Position numbers and translations under genes: made by a program
Source: Phycisphaerae bacterium
Lineage (GTDB): Bacteria; Planctomycetota; Phycisphaerae; Sedimentisphaerales; Anaerobacaceae
Reading direction: 5' to 3'
DNA length: 64,000 bases
Assembly (NCBI GenBank): GCA_012744475.1
Contig: JAAYBV010000101.1
Location: forward strand, 1-64,000
In this document: piece after piece, positions 38,742 to 47,552 of the stretch
How positions within the stretch are numbered: the first letter of the stretch is position 1
Layout of the letters: each line of letters starts with the position of its first letter
The notes under the pieces: model-generated
What the model was told of the DNA's origin: nothing
Database searches by the model: none
The model's input: only the letters and a program-made list of their open reading frames with translations

Positions 38742-41108
38742 ATGGCGAAATCAAACGCGCGAAAATCGCTGGTCATCGTCGAGTCGCCGGCAAAGGCCAA
38801 GACGATCAATCGTTATCTCGGTCCCGATTTCGAGGTCAAGGCCTCCATGGGGCACGTTCGCGACCTGCCCTCCAAAGGTCTCAACGTGGACATCGAGAAC
38901 AACTTCGAGCCCACGTACGATATCATGCCGGGCAAGAAGCGTGTGGTCACCGCTCTCAAGGCCGCGGCCAAAAACTGCGACAAGCTCTATCTGGCAACCG
39001 ACCTTGACCGAGAGGGGGAGGCCATCGCCTGGCATCTGGGCGAGATCCTCGGTTTTCCCGAAGACCGGACCTACCGGGTCATATTCAACGCGATCACGAA
39101 ATCGGCCATCAAAGAGGCCTTCGCCGAGCCGGGCCGGATCGACGCCGACAAGGTGATGGCCCAGCAGGCCCGCCGCATCCTCGACCGTATCGTGGGCTAT
39201 CAGATCAGCCCGCTGCTGTGGAAGAAAGTCACGCGGGGCCTCTCGGCCGGACGTGTCCAGTCCGTCGCCGTCAAGATGATCGTCGAGAAGGAGCGCGAGA
39301 TCCGCGCGTTCAAGGCCGAGGAATACTGGCTGATCCCGGCTGTCTTCACCACCGACCTGGCCAGCCGCTATCAGCAGCCGTGGCTTGACTTTATCGCCCC
39401 GAACGCCAAAGACGGCAAAGGGCCGAGCCTTGAGCAGCAGGGCGAATGGCTCGCGCAGCACAACGCCTTCAAGGCCGAACTGCACAAGATCGGCGATCAG
39501 AAGTTCAAGGCGGGCAACGAGGAAGAGGCCCGCAGGGTCTTCGAGGACCTCCAGCGCGCCGAGTTCCGGATCGCGGACATTGAAACCAAGGAATCCGCGT
39601 CCAGGCCCTCGCCGCCATTCATCACCTCGACGCTCCAGCAGGCGGCGGCCAATCGCCTCGGATTCAGCGCCAAGCGAACGATGTCGATCGCCCAACAGCT
39701 CTACGAAGGCATCGATCTCGGTTCCATGGGCTCCCTCGGTCTGATCACCTACATGCGAACCGACAGCACCCACCTTTCGGGCGAGGCGATGGGCGAGGTG
39801 CGCAATTTCATTCAGGGACGCTTCGGGGACGCGTATCTACCGGAGGAACCCAACTTCTACGCGTCAAAGAAGACGGCCCAACAGGCCCACGAAGCCGTCC
39901 GGCCAACGGACGTCGATTTGACCCCGGACCAGATCAGAGAGTTTCTCAACAACGAGCAATACCGGCTTTACGATCTGATCTGGCGCCGCTTCGTCGCCTG
40001 CCAGATGCAGGCGGCGCGGTGGAACGTCACGACGGTCAACATCACGGCGCCGACCTCCGCCGGCGCTGCTGTATACAAGGCCAGCGGCCGCATGCTCGTC
40101 TTCGACGGCTTCACGAAGGTCTGGCCGACCAATTCGAGCGAGCAGCAGTTGCCCGCGGTCCAGACGGGCCAGACGCTGGCGGTGGTGGACATCCGGCCGG
40201 AGCAGCACTTCACCAAGCCGCCGGCACGATACACCGAGGCCTCGCTCATCAAAGCGCTCGAGAAGGAAGGGATTGGCCGACCGAGCACCTACGCGCCGAT
40301 CATCAGCACGATTCAGGAGCGCGGCTACGTCGAGCAGAAAGACAAGAAATTTCACGCCACCGATCTGGGCGAGGTCGTCACCGGAAAGCTCGACGAGTAC
40401 TTTCCCAGAATCATGGACATCGCCTTCACCCGCCACATGGAAGAGCAGCTCGACAAGATCGAAGAGCAGCACCTCAACTGGCAGGGCGTCCTCGGGGATT
40501 TTTATGGGCCTTTCAAACAGAATCTCGAAACCGCCCAGGAACGGATGACGCATGCCAAGGCCGAGTCGACGCCCAGCGAGTACACCTGTCCCGATTGCGG
40601 CAAGCCCATGGTCTACCGCTTCGGCAAGAACGGTCGGTTCCTGAGCTGTTCGACGTACCCCGAGTGCAGGTTCGCCTGTCCCTGCGACAAAGACGGCAAG
40701 ATGCTCCGCGAAGAAGTCACCGAGCACAAGTGCCCCAAGTGCGGCAAACCGATGATCCGCAAGAACGGCCGCTACGGGGCCTTCCTCGGATGCAGCGACT
40801 ACCCCGAGTGCAAGACGACGCTGCGACTGGACAAGGAAGGCAACGCGATGCCGCCGAAACCTCAGGCGGAGCCCTCCGGCGTCAAGTGCCACAAGTGCAA
40901 GCAGGGGGAGCTGGTCATCCGCCAAAGCAAGCGAGGCCCCTTCCTCGGCTGCAACCGCTTCCCGCGATGCCGGACGATCGTCGGCATCAAGCAGCTCGAT
41001 CATCTCAAGGAGCTCCAGGCGGCAGGGCAGTGGCCGCCGGACAGCCTCGAAAAGGCCGACGAGATCCTTGGCAGAGCCAAAGACAAGAAGACGGCCGTGG
41101 CCAAGTGA
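38742..41108 (+). CDS. topA: DNA topoisomerase I
   Basis: KSLVIVESPAKAKTINRYLG...ATDLDREGEAIAWHL...GLITYMRTDSTHLS; C-terminal C4 zinc fingers (CPDCGKPM, CPKCGKPM, CHKCKQGEL). Confidence 0.97.
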   Translation: MAKSNARKSLVIVESPAKAKTINRYLGPDFEVKASMGHVRDLPSKGLNVDIENNFEPTYDIMPGKKRVVTALKAAAKNCDKLYLATDLDREGEAIAWHLGEILGFPEDRTYRVIFNAITKSAIKEAFAEPGRIDADKVMAQQARRILDRIVGYQISPLLWKKVTRGLSAGRVQSVAVKMIVEKEREIRAFKAEEYWLIPAVFTTDLASRYQQPWLDFIAPNAKDGKGPSLEQQGEWLAQHNAFKAELHKIGDQKFKAGNEEEARRVFEDLQRAEFRIADIETKESASRPSPPFITSTLQQAAANRLGFSAKRTMSIAQQLYEGIDLGSMGSLGLITYMRTDSTHLSGEAMGEVRNFIQGRFGDAYLPEEPNFYASKKTAQQAHEAVRPTDVDLTPDQIREFLNNEQYRLYDLIWRRFVACQMQAARWNVTTVNITAPTSAGAAVYKASGRMLVFDGFTKVWPTNSSEQQLPAVQTGQTLAVVDIRPEQHFTKPPARYTEASLIKALEKEGIGRPSTYAPIISTIQERGYVEQKDKKFHATDLGEVVTGKLDEYFPRIMDIAFTRHMEEQLDKIEEQHLNWQGVLGDFYGPFKQNLETAQERMTHAKAESTPSEYTCPDCGKPMVYRFGKNGRFLSCSTYPECRFACPCDKDGKMLREEVTEHKCPKCGKPMIRKNGRYGAFLGCSDYPECKTTLRLDKEGNAMPPKPQAEPSGVKCHKCKQGELVIRQSKRGPFLGCNRFPRCRTIVGIKQLDHLKELQAAGQWPPDSLEKADEILGRAKDKKTAVAK

Positions 41109-41151
41109 GCCCGGCATGCGCCCCTGTCGCTGCGCTTGTACCTCGCCATAG

Positions 41152-41224
41152 AAACAGAAAGGGAGCCCTGAGGGCCTCTGTGGGAGTCAGCCACAGAGCA
41201 GAGCCTCAGGACTCCCGTTTCCGT
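41152..41224. terminator. Long stem-loop between convergent genes (bidirectional terminator candidate)
   Basis: GGGAGcCCTGAGGGCcTCTGTGG-gagtcag-CCACAGAGcaGAGCCTCAGGacTCCC, A-rich upstream, T-rich downstream. Confidence 0.6.
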
Positions 41225-41264
41225 CATCTTCGAATGATTGAGCGGCTTGGCGCGGTGATCGCCC

Positions 41265-41906
41265 CTACTGCTGTACCTGCTCAACCCTTTGCACTTGCGC
41301 GGTGCCGGCCTGCATGGCCGTGATGACCGAGCCCACCGAACCAGGGCCGCCGCCGAGCGATGAGTTCTGCATAACGGCCAGACAGGAATCCTCCGCCACG
41401 GCTCCCATCACGTTGCTTGCCCCCTGGCCCTGATTCAGCAGTACCGAGTTACTGGCGCCCGCTCCCCCCGGACCCAGTTCTTTGGCCAGCGACTGGGTGC
41501 CAATGACGGCCACGCCCTGACCCTGTGCAACCTGCCCGAGGCAACCTGTGATACTCTGGACCTGCCCTGCTGCGCTGGTGCCACCGAAGGGGACCGCCGC
41601 ATCGATACTGCCGGCCATGAGCACCTGATCCACGGTCAGGCCGGCGCACATTCCGTCAGCGAACCCGACCTGATTGAGCATGCCGTGAATGCCTTGGCCG
41701 GCAGCCGTCCCGACGCCTGTCGCGGACTGATCGTTGCCCACCAGCAGATTCTGCGCCAAAGATCCCGTGCCCGGCCCGGCCGGCAGACTGATTGAGCCGA
41801 TGAGATTGGCGTCGAAATTGAAACCCTGAAAGATGTCCCCCAGCGCAAAAGCACTGGAGCCGATGAAGAGGACGACAATCGTCGAAACTGCAATCGCCTT
41901 TACCAT
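41265..41906 (-). CDS. Secreted Gly/Ala/Gln/Ser-rich protein of unknown function
   Basis: Signal peptide MVKAIAVSTIVVLFIGSSAFA; low-complexity NQGQGASN, QNSSLGGGPGS, SLAQNLLVGNDQSATG segments; two isolated Cys residues. Confidence 0.65.
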   Translation of the reverse strand: MVKAIAVSTIVVLFIGSSAFALGDIFQGFNFDANLIGSISLPAGPGTGSLAQNLLVGNDQSATGVGTAAGQGIHGMLNQVGFADGMCAGLTVDQVLMAGSIDAAVPFGGTSAAGQVQSITGCLGQVAQGQGVAVIGTQSLAKELGPGGAGASNSVLLNQGQGASNVMGAVAEDSCLAVMQNSSLGGGPGSVGSVITAMQAGTAQVQRVEQVQQ

Positions 41907-42954
41907 GATTCGAATCCTTTCTACTGTTGTTGCCTTGGCTTACTATCGGACCGCCAATCCCGAATTGGCGATCGAAAAACCAGTCAAACGCTCCTTCGCA
42001 TCACCTGCCGCGACAACCTCCTTCCTCCCCCTTGCTCCCGTGGAAACCATTCATCCATTCCTTCACCCCGGCGCGACCTCCTTTCTCCCCGCTCACGGTC
42101 GTTTCATCTTCCGGTTTCTTCTTACGCACCACCGCACCGATTGAGGCACGTCAATTCCACCAAGTTCCCCGCCCCACCGTTGTCCAGGGGATGCTTGTGC
42201 TGTTGTGAACCTCGGCGCGTACACACCCCGCTGGCCATCCTGCCTGCTCCGTTGAATGTGACGACCTCCACGGTACGTACCGGGCAAGAACCCAAGCCCT
42301 TTACGGCGAAACCTCTGCGTTTACAGACTGCGGCCTCCGTAGTATCCAGTGTCCTTGAGGCCGGCTCGATGGGTGGACCTGAGCCAAGGTAGACGAGCTG
42401 CCCGACACCGATGAGCACGGCCTCGATTTCCTTATCGAGTACTGTCTCATCACCCTCCCGAAGGACCGCAACCAGGCAGGTGTGCGCATTACCAGCCCGC
42501 CCTCGTTGTGCCACGGACGATCACCGTTGGCACCGCGAGTGGCGCGCGAGCGTGAATACCCTCAACCGCACAACCGACTCGGCCCGTCCTTCATCCTGTC
42601 GACAACACCGTCATCGCAGAAATGAAAACAGGCGATGGTAACCTCCGATTCCCCTTCTTCTCCGTAATCCGCCGGGGTCACGATCCTCCGTTCACCCAGC
42701 ATCTCCAAAGGCGGATCTCGATGGTATCCGATAGTGTACGACTGAAGATCCGTTTGTCAAGTCTAAAGTTGGGAAAATCGGCTCTTGCAGCATGTGACAT
42801 TCGCTCGCCGATGACCCATGGCGGCTCCGCGGTGAACGGCCTGCTCCGACGCAAGCAACGTGGACTCGCCGGGTCCGGTTATGAAGCGTACGACCTCCCC
42901 GCGCGCCGCAGGCAACGATCGCATGGCCCCCTCCGTCCCGGCCGTGCAACTCGC

Positions 42955-42982
42955 TTGGCAAACCGGCGTACCGCGTTATAAT
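42955..42982 (+). promoter_or_regulatory. Sigma70-like promoter
   Basis: TTGGCA-N16-TATAAT, 47 bp upstream of the GroES-like ATG at 43029. Confidence 0.55.
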
Positions 42983-43028
42983 GGCGGCGCGTATTGCGGC
43001 GTCGCGTTGCAGTGAGGTGGAACGGAAG

Positions 43029-43349
43029 ATGGCCAAGAACGAAGTCCCGGAACCGCAGCCCTTCGAGACCGTCGAGCCGATCGGCAAGCGGATCCTCATC
43101 CGCAAAGACGAGGACAAGAAGGAAACCAAAGGCGGCATCCGGCTGCCCGACAATATCGAAATCCCGACGATCACGGGACGCATCGTCGCCGTCTCGGCCG
43201 AGGTCGAGAGCATGCCCGAGATCCCGCTGGCCCGATACGACAAGGTCCTGTTCAATCCCAAGGGGGCGATCCCCGTCGACTTCGAGGGCGACAACCGCCT
43301 GTTCGTGGTGGAAGTCGAGAACGTCGTCGCGGTCTTTCGGAAAGCCTGA
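43029..43349 (+). CDS. GroES-like co-chaperone (Cpn10 family)
   Basis: FETVEPIGKRILIRKDEDKKETKGGIRLPDNIEIPTITGRIVAVSAEVESMPEIPLARYDKVLFNPKGAIPVDFEGDNRLFVVEVENVVAVF. Confidence 0.8.
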   Translation: MAKNEVPEPQPFETVEPIGKRILIRKDEDKKETKGGIRLPDNIEIPTITGRIVAVSAEVESMPEIPLARYDKVLFNPKGAIPVDFEGDNRLFVVEVENVVAVFRKA

Positions 43350-43675
43350 GCTCATATCCGTGGCATCGGTGGTCCTGAAGCTCTCAGATATATGCATGAG
43401 TACCGTCCGGAGGCGTTAGGCCATGCCTCTCGTGACGACAGTTGGCCAAGTGTCGGCGTCATGATGTCGTCGCGATGGCATCATCATAGGTGAGGAGTTC
43501 GCTAAGCAGCGAAGTTCATGGATGATGTGTGATTTGGAGCACGCCAGTTGATTGTTGCGGAGTGAGTGCCACTCATATATGATGAGGCATGCGGGCACGA
43601 ATATTGCTGGAGTTGAGCAGACCGAAGCGTCTTCGGCGACAGTATCGGAGCGAAAGATATCTGAGGGGAGCATGT

Positions 43676-44029
43676 ATGGACTCGGAAGAGAAGATCAAGG
43701 CGTATTTGGAGGACCAGGATCTGCTGATGAGAGAATGGTACCGAAAGCAGGTCGCCTACGCCACGGGTATCGATCCTGGTGAACCGGTCAGTACTGTGGA
43801 AGACATCAAGAAAGGATTTGACAATTGGGTGAGCAAGCACGCGGCAAGCCTCCGCAAAGTCGTCTGTCCGAACATGGATGAGATCCGAGCGGCTGACGGC
43901 GCCTTTGCCGCTGTAGGTATCATCTCGCGAGCGCTGCGTTACGAGGAGTACATCGGGCCCCTCCTCGAAACCGCCTGCTTCTTGTTTGTGTACGGGGCCG
44001 AAAGACTCTGTCAAACCAATGTGCCCTGA
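43676..44029 (+). CDS. Small helical protein of unknown function, first gene of NACHT module
   Basis: MDSEEKIKAYLEDQDLLMREWYRKQVAYATGIDPGEPVSTVEDIKKGFDNWVSKHAASLRKVVCPNMDEIRAADGAFAAVGIISRALRYEEYIGPLLETACFLFVYG; stop overlaps the next gene start. Confidence 0.65.
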   Translation: MDSEEKIKAYLEDQDLLMREWYRKQVAYATGIDPGEPVSTVEDIKKGFDNWVSKHAASLRKVVCPNMDEIRAADGAFAAVGIISRALRYEEYIGPLLETACFLFVYGAERLCQTNVP

Positions 44030-46685
44030 GGAACTGGATGATAGTCTATTGCTCCTCTTCAGCCGGGAAACGCAGGAGCCGCTGGGAACTGGCTTCTTTG
44101 TTACCGAGGATGGTGATTTTGTCACTACCTATCATGTCCTGTCCCTTAACCTGGACAATGCGACGCGAATCTCTTGCCAATGGAATGGTCATCGCTTGGC
44201 AGTCCAGTTGATCAGAGGGCTACAGACGTTCTACGAGAAGCTAGACCGCGGAGCCGCCCAAACCGATCTCATTCTGCTTAAGGCGCGCATCCCCAACAAG
44301 AACCTCCGATCCAAACCTCTGCCTGTCAACCTATTCGATGCCAACGCTCAAATTCCCGCCTTGCTAAGGGTCTGGGGGAAAGGTTTTCGCACAGAAGGGA
44401 GGAAGCACTGGGGCGATGCGGAACTCTGTCCGTTCAAAGTAAACTTGGAGACATACCACAAGGAGAATGGAACGTGGTCATGTACATCTGAGCGACCGAT
44501 CTTCAAAGGGTTCAGCGGTTCTCCGGCAATTATCGAAGGAGCCCAGGAAGCCATGGGTGTTGTTGTCAGACGTGCGGAAGAGGAGCGGCCTCTTGCCATC
44601 GTCCAGTCCCTTCACATGCTTGGTACCCAACTCGAAGCTTGCGGATATGACTGCAGCCGACTGCGTCTGACTCCTCGGTCGCTATATGGCCAGTACCGTC
44701 GAATTCAGTCCACACTGTTCGAAAGGGACGACTGGCCTTACGCAATTGACAAGGAGGTCTTCGTCAACGCGTTCGATTACGAGACGGCGCGCTTTCCTCT
44801 GGACAAAGTCGTGTCTGCCACGCGATACGGGCGTTGCATTCGTTTTGCCGCTGAACAGTTGAGCCACCTCCCCGTCTTTTGTATCGGAAACTACGGCATG
44901 GGGAAGACAACCATATCCAAGTTCCTCTTCGCAGAATACACGTCGTATTCTCCAGCCGGCAGCCCGATCTTCATTCCTTTGTCGGGAAAGCGGCTCCCGG
45001 AACCGCATGGGCAGAATGCCCATGATTTCGCTATAGAGCAGTTGTACCAGACCTTTCGTCAGGAGCAGCGTCGTGCCGGATGGAAGCTTGACATCAGTGA
45101 TGAGTTGCTGCGCGGATACCTACGCGCATTTGTTCGCGACAACCAAGTCGTTCTGATCCTCGACGGGATCGATGAAGCCATTATCCCCAGTCGGGCTTCG
45201 CTGACGCTCTTCGCACACTGGCTCAAGTCGCTCGATTGGACATATTTCTTGACCAGCCGGAAAGAATTCCACGCCTTTTTTGAACTAGTCGGCCGTGAGA
45301 TGGTTTCGTGCGACCACGTTGTCATCGAGCTCAAATCATGGGGGCCGAAACAGTGGGATACATATGCGTCCGCCCTATCCACCAAGTACCGACACAAGGT
45401 GACGCAGGTCGACAGGTTGAGACAGAGCCTGAACAGCAGGGCGTATGGTGATTTGCCCGAGAGGCCTTTGTTTCTGAAGATGATTTCCGATCTTGAACTG
45501 AATGACGAAACGTACCTGGGGGAGATCCCTCCTGAGCTAAGGGACAACAAGGCTGAGATCTACTGCTTCTATCTGAAGTGGAAGATTCAAGATGACTATG
45601 AGAGGAAACAGGGGAAATTCCATGTCTCGGATCGCCGGCGTTTTACCGCCCAGTGTTTTGAACTCTTCAGAAGACTGGCTGCGGTGGAATACGCACGAAG
45701 CAGTCCGCGCGAAAGCGTTACCCGGCCAGATGGGTCGCGTGTCGATACAACCGATGCCCTGGGATACTCGGGATTTACTGAGGATGATGTGGCCCAGGCG
45801 TGCGATGGGCTGTGGATGCTGAGGGCAGAGTTCGTTCTCAAGCACCTGTCAGGTTCTCCGTTCTTCTCTATGATACAGGCGCGCATCGGAAACGGCGAGG
45901 AGGAGTTGTACAGGTTCTCTCACAAGTCATTCTGTGAATACCTATTTGCATATGATCTGGCGGAGACGATATTCCGAGGACCACCGGAACGAGCCGAATG
46001 CGGACGCGAATGGGATCTGTATCAGACCTTCGAAGTCAGTGCGTTCTTCAAGGATGAGATAGAACGGAGACGTATTCGCCAGAAGCTTCTCTCTCTCGAA
46101 CAGATTTCCGGGTATTTGCAGAGCGCCTTCGAGAAAGAATTTCTTGCTCGAACGGAGTTCTCGACCTACTCCGAACGCCTGGAAGAGGTCCTCTACTATA
46201 CAGGTAGGTTCGCCGTCCGGTCGCCGAAGATCCTGTCGGTCCTCAAGCAGATCGTCGCAGACCCGATCGGTGTCCATGCTGTCTATTACCGCACCGCTCA
46301 CATTGCCCTGGCCTTCTCCGAGTCGATCGATTATTGCATCAAGTATGTGGCCTATCTTATCCACAGCTACCACAGCGACCGAAAGGCCTTCCAGTTGGAT
46401 TCTGAGATCCAAGCAAATTATTACGGCAAAGGCAATCTACACAAGGCCCTGAAGATGGACATCGACGCATTCATCCAGACAGGGGAGTCCGATGCCATTT
46501 TGCCGTTGCGCCTCTTCTCGTACTTCACCTGTCTCCCTTTCGGCACGGACGAGATTGACCAAGCTAGGCAGTACTTGGCCGATGTGAAAGACGCCTGCAA
46601 CCGAAAGAAGTGTCACCGAATGAGCCGAATCCTTGGCAAGGTGGGTGCTATTATGGAGGAGATCAGCAGGGTGGCAGCGCAATGA
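44019..46685 (+). CDS. Trypsin-like protease-NACHT STAND NTPase
   Basis: N-terminal protease: GTGFFVTEDGDFVTTYHVLS (His), TDLILLKA (Asp), FKGFSGSPAI (Ser). NACHT: Walker A GNYGMGKTTISKF, Walker B VVLILDGIDEA. C-terminal helical sensor-like region. Confidence 0.85.
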   Translation: MCPEELDDSLLLLFSRETQEPLGTGFFVTEDGDFVTTYHVLSLNLDNATRISCQWNGHRLAVQLIRGLQTFYEKLDRGAAQTDLILLKARIPNKNLRSKPLPVNLFDANAQIPALLRVWGKGFRTEGRKHWGDAELCPFKVNLETYHKENGTWSCTSERPIFKGFSGSPAIIEGAQEAMGVVVRRAEEERPLAIVQSLHMLGTQLEACGYDCSRLRLTPRSLYGQYRRIQSTLFERDDWPYAIDKEVFVNAFDYETARFPLDKVVSATRYGRCIRFAAEQLSHLPVFCIGNYGMGKTTISKFLFAEYTSYSPAGSPIFIPLSGKRLPEPHGQNAHDFAIEQLYQTFRQEQRRAGWKLDISDELLRGYLRAFVRDNQVVLILDGIDEAIIPSRASLTLFAHWLKSLDWTYFLTSRKEFHAFFELVGREMVSCDHVVIELKSWGPKQWDTYASALSTKYRHKVTQVDRLRQSLNSRAYGDLPERPLFLKMISDLELNDETYLGEIPPELRDNKAEIYCFYLKWKIQDDYERKQGKFHVSDRRRFTAQCFELFRRLAAVEYARSSPRESVTRPDGSRVDTTDALGYSGFTEDDVAQACDGLWMLRAEFVLKHLSGSPFFSMIQARIGNGEEELYRFSHKSFCEYLFAYDLAETIFRGPPERAECGREWDLYQTFEVSAFFKDEIERRRIRQKLLSLEQISGYLQSAFEKEFLARTEFSTYSERLEEVLYYTGRFAVRSPKILSVLKQIVADPIGVHAVYYRTAHIALAFSESIDYCIKYVAYLIHSYHSDRKAFQLDSEIQANYYGKGNLHKALKMDIDAFIQTGESDAILPLRLFSYFTCLPFGTDEIDQARQYLADVKDACNRKKCHRMSRILGKVGAIMEEISRVAAQ

Positions 46686-47527
46686 GTCGTAAGAGATACT
46701 ATCTCTGGGCAGGCCCAGTGGAACACATCCTCAAAGCCATGGGAGAAGGTCAGAATCAGGTAACTGTTTCGACGGACCTGAACAGAAGCGTGTCCACTGT
46801 CGCCATCCACCATGGCGTGGCGATTTTTGACGCCCACACCACGTTGGATAAGCAACAACTGCTTGGCATCGCCAAGAAGAAGTGGCGAGTGTTCATCCTC
46901 GAAGGCAATGCAGTTAGAATAGCGGAGTCCCGAGACACACACTACCGGAAACTGGTCCCGACAGAGGGAGCACCTACACTCGAGATTGACGGTGTCAAAA
47001 TGCATCGATCGAAGGGGATTGACCCATTTGATGACGCTAGAGAGAAAGTGGATCAGGTCGTCAAGACCGGACATCGCGTCTTGGATACGTGCGGAGGCCT
47101 GGGTTACACAGCCATCTGGTCGCTTCGGCTCGGCGCACGCGAAGTTCTATCCGTGGAGTATGACAATAGTATCGAGTTGCTCAGGCGCGACAATCCATGG
47201 TCACAGGAGTTATACGATCAGCGAACAACGCTTGTTTCTGCTGATATCTTCGGTTTCATCCAGACTCTGCCAACAGGTACTTTCGACAGTATCCTGCATG
47301 ACCCTCCAAGGTTCTCGCTCGCGGGACATCTCTATGGCGAGGACTTCTACGAACAGCTCCATAGAGTTCTTGGCAAAGGAGGCGCTCTGTTCCATTATAC
47401 TGGTATGCCGTACATAGTCCGGCGAGGTGACGGCTTTCTCGCCAGTACAGCGAAGAGGCTGAGGTCGGTAGGCTTCGGTATCGTCATACCGAAGCAAGGC
47501 ATTCTTGGGGTGAAAGCAGTCAAGTGA
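46682..47527 (+). CDS. SAM-dependent methyltransferase, COG2521-like (predicted archaeal methyltransferase family)
   Basis: APTLEIDGVKMHRSKGIDPFDDAREKVDQVVKTGHRVLDTCGGLGYTAIWSLRLGAREVLSVEYD...NPWSQELYD...FDSILHDPPRFSLAGHLYGEDFYEQLHRVLGKGGALFHYTG; ATGA overlap with the upstream gene. Confidence 0.8.
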   Translation: MSRKRYYLWAGPVEHILKAMGEGQNQVTVSTDLNRSVSTVAIHHGVAIFDAHTTLDKQQLLGIAKKKWRVFILEGNAVRIAESRDTHYRKLVPTEGAPTLEIDGVKMHRSKGIDPFDDAREKVDQVVKTGHRVLDTCGGLGYTAIWSLRLGAREVLSVEYDNSIELLRRDNPWSQELYDQRTTLVSADIFGFIQTLPTGTFDSILHDPPRFSLAGHLYGEDFYEQLHRVLGKGGALFHYTGMPYIVRRGDGFLASTAKRLRSVGFGIVIPKQGILGVKAVK

Positions 47528-47552
47528 ACGTCGTCCTGCGGGCCAGGTCGTG

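Noticed and set aside
42122-42514. 130-aa minus-strand ORF as a protein gene
   Set aside because: No signal peptide, domain or clear translation start; insufficient support.
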